From a virus: a stretch of 31,678 nucleotides of DNA. The stretch lies in IMG/VR virus record IMGVR_UViG_3300001450_008008, positions 6,974 through 38,651 of that record; one strand, written 5' to 3'. Of the stretch, positions 1 through 5,072 are shown piece after piece (the first letter of the stretch is position 1; every line of letters begins with the position of its first letter). The position numbers and the translations under genes are program-made. The notes beneath the pieces are model-generated. The model was not told the DNA's origin. It searched no databases and worked only from the letters and a program-made list of their open reading frames with translations.

Positions 1-801
1 ATAGGAAAGGACATATTTAAAACTGCATATAAAACGAAAACTAAAATAGGTAATAAATCAGTTACAGTAAACTCTGGAGAAATTATAGCTAAGGCTGTAC
101 TGGAGTCTCTTACTAAGAAATCATTTGGAGATGTTAAAGAAGCTGAGAAAAATGACTTACTCATTTCCGCTGCTAAATTAGTAGGATCTCTTAAAGACGA
201 AACGGAAAAGAAAGCAGCTTACGAAAGAGTTCAAATTCATATGAATGATAGACTCCAAGCTAAAAAAATACAGAAGGATTTGAATAGTCGAAACAAGAAA
301 ACAAGACTTAATGCTCAGAGACTCCTTGCATATAAGATGTTCCATGCTGGCGGGTCTGACGATGATAACCTTATCTGTGATTATAGAGGGCTTGATGCCC
401 CTGCTAACCGACATCGCGGGGACAGCTTTATGTTTAAACAGAACGATCCTTTGCGAGATGCTTGGAGGTCAGTACAATCCGGGGATGGGCAATGGAGTCT
501 TGAGATGACAGATTCTGGGCAAACTAAACTTACAAAGAAGATGCCTAAAGGATATACGGGAACGCCTGTAACCCTAACAATGAAGAGTTCTATAAGATCT
601 AATAAGACTAAGGACCCAGAGACAGGGGTAAAAAAGAAGACTGGATACTCCTCAGGATACATTGTTGAGATTAGTAGAGCAGTAATGGAGCAATACTCTA
701 ATAACGACTACGAAGAAGATCAGATAGTAGAAACGGAAACTTTAGAGATCCTTAACAGGATTGAATCCTTACTCAAAGAAATGACTAATAGGATTAGTTA
801 A
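1..801 (+). CDS. Phage protein of unknown function, 5' end outside window
   Basis: The reading frame is open from base 1 to the stop at 799-801, so the gene begins upstream and at least 266 residues are visible. An internal ATG at 241 is not a likely start because coding continues upstream of it. The visible part is hydrophilic and rich in Lys, Asp and Ser, with a helical, charged first third, a Gly/Asp-rich middle and an acidic C-terminal helix that looks weakly coiled-coil. No signal peptide, membrane segment or catalytic motif is recognisable. Its last 33 bases overlap the 3' end of the convergent nuclease gene. I do not recognise the family. A structural or virion-associated role is possible but not supported by any motif. 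Confidence 0.75.
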   Translation: MGKDIFKTAYKTKTKIGNKSVTVNSGEIIAKAVLESLTKKSFGDVKEAEKNDLLISAAKLVGSLKDETEKKAAYERVQIHMNDRLQAKKIQKDLNSRNKKTRLNAQRLLAYKMFHAGGSDDDNLICDYRGLDAPANRHRGDSFMFKQNDPLRDAWRSVQSGDGQWSLEMTDSGQTKLTKKMPKGYTGTPVTLTMKSSIRSNKTKDPETGVKKKTGYSSGYIVEISRAVMEQYSNNDYEEDQIVETETLEILNRIESLLKEMTNRIS

Positions 802-1293
802 GAGATTCTCAAGCCTAAGGATGTAGATCTTCTGACCCTCTACGTAACCTTCAAAAAGTAGAAAAGAAGAACTATTCTGGGTAGGTTCCTCGTTAGTGAA
901 TACTATTGGATCTTTTCGGTCTTGACCTACAATCAATAAAAACTTTTTATTTGCTCTTGTAGAATCTCTGGATGCTTGGGCTATCATACTTAAAGTATTT
1001 GATTTAGGATTTAGTAATTCACTAACTCCTTCACTGTTGTATCCTTTCTTACACTCAATAACAAACTTAAACTTCTCTGGAGTAATTAAGTCTCCATGTA
1101 GTTGTAAGTGTTTAGGTAGTTTATGAGTAGTAGCAAAAGCTCCTGAACCTGGACTTCTACAGAACTCATCAGTTTCAAATTTCTCATTGAGCATCTTAGC
1201 TACTTTATTTTCGAATCTATTCCCTTTAGCTCTAGAGTTAACTTTTTTCTTCTTAGCTGTCCTTAATGGAGTTACGTCAAAATTATCCTTCAT
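769..1293 (-). CDS. PD-(D/E)XK nuclease resembling Holliday junction resolvase Hjc
   Basis: The 174-residue protein shows the archaeal Hjc/phage resolvase-type PD-(D/E)XK pattern: G24-N-R-F-E28 in the first helix, GSG at 49-51, a catalytic Asp in HGD at 68, and E80-C-K82 as the E-x-K motif. Enzymes of this fold cut branched or damaged DNA using divalent metal. A lysine-rich tail (residues 14-17) fits DNA binding. The C-terminal third after residue 110 is not conserved to my eye. The gene is transcribed divergently from the gene at 1323. A GATAAT box lies 5 bases before the ATG, without the C at -13 seen in the CTATNAT promoters. A resolvase would suit the recombination genes elsewhere in the window, but a general repair or restriction-type nuclease is also possible. 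Confidence 0.7.
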   Translation of the reverse strand: MKDNFDVTPLRTAKKKKVNSRAKGNRFENKVAKMLNEKFETDEFCRSPGSGAFATTHKLPKHLQLHGDLITPEKFKFVIECKKGYNSEGVSELLNPKSNTLSMIAQASRDSTRANKKFLLIVGQDRKDPIVFTNEEPTQNSSSFLLFEGYVEGQKIYILRLENLLTNPISHFFE

Positions 1294-1309
1294 TATAAAT
1301 TATCCCAGA

Positions 1310-1316
1310 CTATAAT
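1310..1316 (+). promoter_or_regulatory. CTATAAT promoter, leaderless type
   Basis: CTATAAT is followed by 6 bases and then the ATG at 1323, so the expected transcription start coincides with the start codon. No Shine-Dalgarno sequence fits in the gap and no TTGACA-like -35 box is present about 17 bases upstream. It is one of a family of identical motifs in this window. Confidence 0.6.
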
Positions 1317-1322
1317 ACACTC

Positions 1323-1646
1323 ATGGAAAAAGAAGTTTCCGTAAACCTTAACAACACTAGTTTTAAATTAACCGAAAGATCAAGAGGAAGAATGAAGATT
1401 CAAATTAAGTTTTCTAAAGAAGAAGCGGAAGGGTTCAAGAACTTCTGTATGATTAAGCCTGAGAAATTGGCTGATGAAGAGTTCTACAAGCAAATCTTTT
1501 TTGCTGGCTGTAATGCAATGACTGAGCAGATCCAAGCCATGATGAAGGAAAGAAGCTCGGAGCTTGAGAAGCAAAAGGCTGAAGCTTTGGAAGGGTCATC
1601 CAGTGAAACCGAAGAACAAGTTACTGATGCATCGACGAAAGAATAA
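1323..1646 (+). CDS. Small phage protein of unknown function
   Basis: The 107-residue protein starts at the ATG directly behind the CTATAAT promoter at 1310-1316. Residues 1-75 mix a beta-prone N-terminus (through about residue 32) with an amphipathic helical region, and the last 30 residues are a Glu/Ser/Thr-rich, probably disordered tail. There is no membrane segment or zinc motif. It is the first gene of a two-gene unit with the gene at 1627, whose start it overlaps by 20 bases. No family is recognised. The position between nuclease, sigma factor and polymerase suggests a role in DNA metabolism or transcription, but this is only context. Confidence 0.7.
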   Translation: MEKEVSVNLNNTSFKLTERSRGRMKIQIKFSKEEAEGFKNFCMIKPEKLADEEFYKQIFFAGCNAMTEQIQAMMKERSSELEKQKAEALEGSSSETEEQVTDASTKE

Positions 1647-2061
1647 TTTCTCTAGCGTTAGAATCAAAACATCTAAGCATTTGCAGGAGGTTATGAGCAA
1701 GAACATTACTAGTGATGACTTGTCTTACTACTTGATTCTAAATACTTGGGATAAGCCTTCTAAGTATATTTGGGATAGGCTTCCCGACCAAGGGGGTACT
1801 ACGGACTTAAACGTCATTGATATCTTTGATATCCCTAACGTGCTCTCTCAGATGAGAGCTATAGTCTCAAAGACTCCAAGGCAAATGAGAGTAGGAGAAG
1901 ATGCAGCCAGTAGCTCGATCCCTTACTCCTGGCTTTCTGGGTATTCCCAACTACCAATGCTTGTAGTTCTGCATTCAGTAACTAACAAGTCGGGGAAGCA
2001 GACTCTTTATCCTAGGATGGTTACCTACAACGGGTCCATCGTAGCGGAGCTAGGGATTTAA
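1627..2061 (+). CDS. Small phage protein of unknown function
   Basis: The 144-residue protein is taken from the ATG at 1627, which overlaps the upstream gene by 20 bases. The frame stays open further upstream to 1564, but a start there would overlap the neighbour by over 80 bases. A later ATG at 1693 has an AGGAGG only 2 bases before it, too close for a normal ribosome site, yet it cannot be excluded and would shorten the protein by 22 residues. The sequence is rich in Ser and aromatic residues (Tyr, Trp) and has a hydrophobic strand near residues 110-115. No known motif is visible. The 3' end overlaps the convergent sigma-factor gene by 12 bases. Confidence 0.65.
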   Translation: MHRRKNNFSSVRIKTSKHLQEVMSKNITSDDLSYYLILNTWDKPSKYIWDRLPDQGGTTDLNVIDIFDIPNVLSQMRAIVSKTPRQMRVGEDAASSSIPYSWLSGYSQLPMLVVLHSVTNKSGKQTLYPRMVTYNGSIVAELGI

Positions 2062-2415
2062 GGAAGAGGTTCCGTGTGACGGATAATTGTCCGTCTTAAA
2101 ATTCTTGTAGGATTCCATCTTTTCTTGATACTTCTTATTCTTTGTATAAATAAGGCGTAGATTGTTAAGGATGACTGTGGTAAAGTAGTTGAATGCCTGC
2201 CCAGACTCTCGGTTAAAGTTTTTCAGTACTTTGAGTATGAGCAAGAAGCATTCCTGCTTTGCTTCATCTTTATCAACATTAAATTTGAAGGACATCATTA
2301 GTCGATCAATGAGTAGATCAAACATGTGGAAGAGTTCCTCTTCGTTTTCTTTACTCCCTGACTTGAACTCTTGGATCAGTTCTTCGAACTTACTGTTATC
2401 TATATAATTTACCAC
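2050..2415 (-). CDS. T4 gp55-like RNA polymerase sigma factor for late transcription
   Basis: The 121-residue protein resembles sigma-70 region 2 as found in T4 gp55: an acidic helix, then D-E-A-K-Q-E-C around the middle, a long helix with N-F-N-R-E-S-G and F-N-Y-F-T-T (the gp55/sigma-2 'FAYFT'-type signature), and a lysine-rich helix ending in a polar tail. There is no region 4, as in gp55-type factors that recognise only a -10-like element. The frame is open to an ATG at 2484, but that start would overlap the divergent polymerase gene by 53 bases. The GTG at 2415 has CTATAAT exactly 6 bases upstream on the minus strand, matching the promoter family here, so I chose it. It probably directs RNA polymerase to the CTATNAT promoters. 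The family call is from pattern recognition only. Confidence 0.65.
   Translation of the reverse strand: MVNYIDNSKFEELIQEFKSGSKENEEELFHMFDLLIDRLMMSFKFNVDKDEAKQECFLLILKVLKNFNRESGQAFNYFTTVILNNLRLIYTKNKKYQEKMESYKNFKTDNYPSHGTSSLNP
2078..2095 (+). terminator. Possible weak terminator hairpin
   Basis: GACGGAT and GTCCGTC pair as a 7-bp stem (one T-G wobble) around an AATT loop, 17 bases after the stop at 2061, and are followed by TTAAAATT. The stem is short, the T-run is poor, and the sequence also codes for the end of the minus-strand sigma factor, so termination is only a suggestion. Confidence 0.3.
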
Positions 2416-2420
2416 TGATC

Positions 2421-2428
2421 TATTATAG
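2421..2428. promoter_or_regulatory. Bidirectional leaderless promoter between sigma factor and polymerase
   Basis: The box TATTATAG serves both strands. On the plus strand CTATTAT lies 5 bases before the GTG at 2432, and on the minus strand CTATAAT lies 6 bases before the GTG at 2415. The two start codons are only 16 bases apart, leaving no room for separate promoters or ribosome sites. An in-frame TAG at 2426-2428 shows that the polymerase gene cannot begin further upstream. Confidence 0.6.
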
Positions 2429-2431
2429 CCT

Positions 2432-3451
2432 GTGATAAACCTTTCATTTCGAGAGCCTAACCCTAAGTGTGTTTCTTGTCCCATTCTTGCAAAGCCTTTG
2501 CCTACTCATACCGTAATTGAGTATGAGTATGAGAAGGAATGTGACATCCTATTTGTATCCGACTTTCCTAAGATGCACGCTGGTGAGTATGTTGCATTCA
2601 GGGCGCAAGAATTCCAGGCAATAAAGCAGGAGCTAGAGAAACATGAGATAGGAGATCTTAGAGTAGGATTTGATACCGCTCTGAAGTGCCCTGTCGCTTC
2701 TCCTGATGTAGTATCTGCTGTAGCAAGAAAGCAGTGTAAGGTTCACCTTGAGGATACTGTAGATCATTACAAGCCCACGTTGGTGTTTGCTTGTGGTAAG
2801 TTAGCGACTACAATGTTCTATGGAAAGAATGTTGCAGACTCTAAGTCTAGGGGTAAAGTGGTAGACTTCGAAACTCCTAATGGGCATAAGTTTAAGCTTG
2901 TGTCTGTTATGCATCCTTACCAGATTGTATCTGAGCCTAAGAATGCATGGTTGTTTTCTAAGGATATTGAGAACTCGTTAGACTCTGAGATCTTTGGTAG
3001 GAAGAAAAAGAAGACGATCCCTTATGAGATAGTAGCTTGTGCTTCTGACATAGAGGAGCATGGTAAGGAGTTCCTGAACACTGAGGATCCTGTAGCTGTA
3101 GATATTGAGACTACGGGCCTGAACTTCCTGAAGGACATTATCCATACTGTTGCGTTTAGCAAAATGGGTAGCGACATTAAAACTTTAGTAGTACCCATCG
3201 ACCATAAGGAGTTTAAAGCTGGACCTAAGGCTAAGGAAGAGTTGCTTGCTTTTGTTGCAGGGGTGCTAGCCAATAAGAACAATAGAAAGGTCTTGCAGAA
3301 TGCTACTTTTGACCTGAAGTTCCTATTGCGCTACGGGGTCTCTGAAGTGTATAATGTATTCGACACCAAGCTAATGCAGCACTTCTTCAATGAGGAAGTT
3401 CCTAAGTCACTTAGCGACCTAGTATTTTACTACTTCCCTAATGAGGTCTAA
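2432..3451 (+). CDS. Split DNA polymerase I, part 1: UDG-like domain plus 3'-5' exonuclease
   Basis: The 339-residue protein has two domains. Residues 1-190 match family 4/5 uracil-DNA glycosylases: Cys13, Cys16, Cys86 and Cys102 fit the 4Fe-4S ligand pattern, and H161-P162 fits the HPS motif, but the GE-x-PG motif is altered to S-D-F-P-K (43-47), so glycosylase activity is doubtful. Residues 215-339 form the DnaQ-like proofreading exonuclease of family A polymerases, with D224-I-E226 (Exo I) and D294 (Exo II). The reading frame then stops, and the Exo III Asp lies in the next gene. The start is GTG, because a TAG codon lies two codons upstream. UDG-like N-terminal domains are known in some phage PolA proteins, as in SPO1-type phages. 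The following two genes complete the polymerase. Confidence 0.85.
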   Translation: MINLSFREPNPKCVSCPILAKPLPTHTVIEYEYEKECDILFVSDFPKMHAGEYVAFRAQEFQAIKQELEKHEIGDLRVGFDTALKCPVASPDVVSAVARKQCKVHLEDTVDHYKPTLVFACGKLATTMFYGKNVADSKSRGKVVDFETPNGHKFKLVSVMHPYQIVSEPKNAWLFSKDIENSLDSEIFGRKKKKTIPYEIVACASDIEEHGKEFLNTEDPVAVDIETTGLNFLKDIIHTVAFSKMGSDIKTLVVPIDHKEFKAGPKAKEELLAFVAGVLANKNNRKVLQNATFDLKFLLRYGVSEVYNVFDTKLMQHFFNEEVPKSLSDLVFYYFPNEV

Positions 3452-3984
3452 TGTTAACTGTAGATAAATCAACCAAGTTTGATTGGAAGAACATCCCTTT
3501 CGTGGAGTGTGCTGATGGTAATGCCATGGACACTTACTTTACTATAAAGGTATACTCTAAGCTGCTTGAAGAGTTGCAAGCTAAGAAATTGGAAAAGCTT
3601 TATGAGAAGCTTATCTCTCCCTTAACTTTAGCCTTTCGTGACATTGAATTTGAAGGTCTACTTATTGACGAGGAAAAGGTAGCTGAACTCAAACTAGAGC
3701 TTGAGACCAGTATTGAAAAGGCAGAGACTGCTCTCCTATCCTCTGATAGGATCCCTGATGATCTTAACCTTAGGTCGAATCAAGCTCTTTGCAGGGTACT
3801 ATTCTCCATGGAGAAGAATAAGGATAGTGGTGAGTGGGATATTGAAGAGGATGTAGGCTTTGGATTATATCCTTTTGAGTGGACAAAGGGAGGGCAACCC
3901 TCTACAAATCAAGAGACGCTTTCAAAGGTAGAAAGTATGATCACAGAGGAATACGTTCGCAGAGGTTTAAATGTCGAGAAGTAG
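3451..3984 (+). CDS. Split DNA polymerase I, part 2: exonuclease end and start of polymerase domain
   Basis: The 177-residue protein continues the homology to Pol I where part 1 stops. Residues 20-35 hold the Exo III region with Asp27 in A-M-D-T-Y-F-T, aligning with E. coli Asp501, and a Tyr497 counterpart is missing (Gly23). Residues 45-75 match the PolA segment 'P...v...E..G..vD', and 105-165 match the L-N-L-R-S-N-Q-A-L region and the S-T-N-Q-E-T-L strand-helix before the thumb. The start ATG overlaps the previous stop (TAATG) and is preceded by GAGG at 3443-3446, so translation is coupled and has its own ribosome site. No slippery heptamer is seen, and the frame read by ORF 2 has a stop at 3439-3441, leaving a window of only a few bases for slippage. 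A cloning or sequencing frameshift is less likely but not excluded. Confidence 0.8.
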   Translation: MLTVDKSTKFDWKNIPFVECADGNAMDTYFTIKVYSKLLEELQAKKLEKLYEKLISPLTLAFRDIEFEGLLIDEEKVAELKLELETSIEKAETALLSSDRIPDDLNLRSNQALCRVLFSMEKNKDSGEWDIEEDVGFGLYPFEWTKGGQPSTNQETLSKVESMITEEYVRRGLNVEK

Positions 3985-5062
3985 AAGGAATGATAAGGAC
4001 AAGGAATTAGACATCTCTAAGAGTGTCTTAAGCTCATTGTCAGACGAAAGGGTCACTCAGTTATTCAAGTTCTTTGAGAAGCACTCAGAGTTTAAGAAGC
4101 TGTCTAAGCTATACCTGACGTATATTAAAGGTGCTGAACAGGCACTAGAAAATACTGGTAACGGTAGGATGTATGTTAGGTATAGTATTGACGGCACTGT
4201 GACAGGACGTTTAAGTAACTCGGGTGCTAACATCACCCCTGGACGATCAAAGGAAGGTAAGATTGGTGTGTCATTCCATACTCTACCTAGAGAGAATCTG
4301 TCTGTTAATATCCGAGATTATGTCATTGCTCCTCCTGGCTACAACTTCATTACTATTGATATGAAGGCTATGGAGTTGCGTGTATTGGCTCATATTGCTA
4401 ACGAGAAGAATATGATCAAGGCTTTCGAGTCTGGTATCGACCTACACAGTTATTCAGCGGGACTAACATTTGGTAAGGATCCTGATGATGTAACCAAGGA
4501 AGAACGACAGATTGCTAAAGCTGTATCCTTCTTAACGGTATACGGTGGAACCTCTCACACTCTAGCTGCCAAACAGAATATTCCCGAGGAACAAGCAGAG
4601 ACGATCATCCAAAACTGGATGGCTGCATTCCCAGGAGTAGGTAACTACATGAACACTGTTAATGATTACATTAAGCAGTTTGGATATGCTAAGACATTGT
4701 TTGGTAGATTTAGACACCTACCTAATATTAGATCACCCCAAAGGAACATTCGTTCTGAGGCTTTCCGTCAAGGTCTAAACTTTACTATTCAATCTGCTGC
4801 AAGTGACATTCTACTTTGTGGAATGCTTGGAGTAATTGAAAAGCTTAAACCTTTGAAGGGTAAGGTTGTAGCTACCGTTCATGACTCCATTGAGCTTATC
4901 TGCCCAAAGGAGGAGACTGAAGAGGTTGTAGGTATTGTAGTTAATGAGTTAGTTAACTATCCCTACCTAAGGAAACACTTTGGTATTAACCTTAGAGTTC
5001 CCTTAGGTGTAGATGTCGAAGTTGGAACTAGTTTTGGTAACGGAGTTCCTTACGAGGTATAG
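3971..5062 (+). CDS. Split DNA polymerase I, part 3: catalytic thumb-palm-fingers
   Basis: The 363-residue protein carries the whole polymerase active site. Thumb: residues 36-60, with K-L-S-K-L-Y-L-T-Y and T78-G-R-L-S82. Motif A: D130 in I-D-M-K-A-M-E-L-R. Motif B (O helix): R179, K183, F187, Y191, where Phe at the dNTP-selecting position is the E. coli-like state. Motif C: H304-D305-S, with Ser in place of the usual Glu. N270...Q274 matches the N-x-x-x-Q helix. The ATG is 14 bases inside part 2 and has AGAGG at 3961-3965, 5 bases upstream. It returns to the frame of part 1. It would copy phage DNA, but needs parts 1 and 2 for the thumb base and proofreading. It meets the minus-strand gene at 5073 tail to tail with a 10-base gap and no terminator. 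Confidence 0.9.
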   Translation: MSRSRRNDKDKELDISKSVLSSLSDERVTQLFKFFEKHSEFKKLSKLYLTYIKGAEQALENTGNGRMYVRYSIDGTVTGRLSNSGANITPGRSKEGKIGVSFHTLPRENLSVNIRDYVIAPPGYNFITIDMKAMELRVLAHIANEKNMIKAFESGIDLHSYSAGLTFGKDPDDVTKEERQIAKAVSFLTVYGGTSHTLAAKQNIPEEQAETIIQNWMAAFPGVGNYMNTVNDYIKQFGYAKTLFGRFRHLPNIRSPQRNIRSEAFRQGLNFTIQSAASDILLCGMLGVIEKLKPLKGKVVATVHDSIELICPKEETEEVVGIVVNELVNYPYLRKHFGINLRVPLGVDVEVGTSFGNGVPYEV

Positions 5063-5072
5063 CTTACGTATA

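Noticed and set aside
2416-2484. Longer sigma-factor start at the ATG at 2484
   Set aside because: It would overlap the forced polymerase start by 53 bases and lacks the CTATNAT box found exactly 6 bases ahead of the GTG at 2415. The extra 23 residues show no sigma-factor features.
3440-3985. Programmed ribosomal frameshift joining the polymerase genes
   Set aside because: No slippery heptamer was seen at either junction, stops confine the slip to a few bases, and both downstream ATGs have their own ribosome sites. It remains testable, so it is mentioned under the split polymerase.
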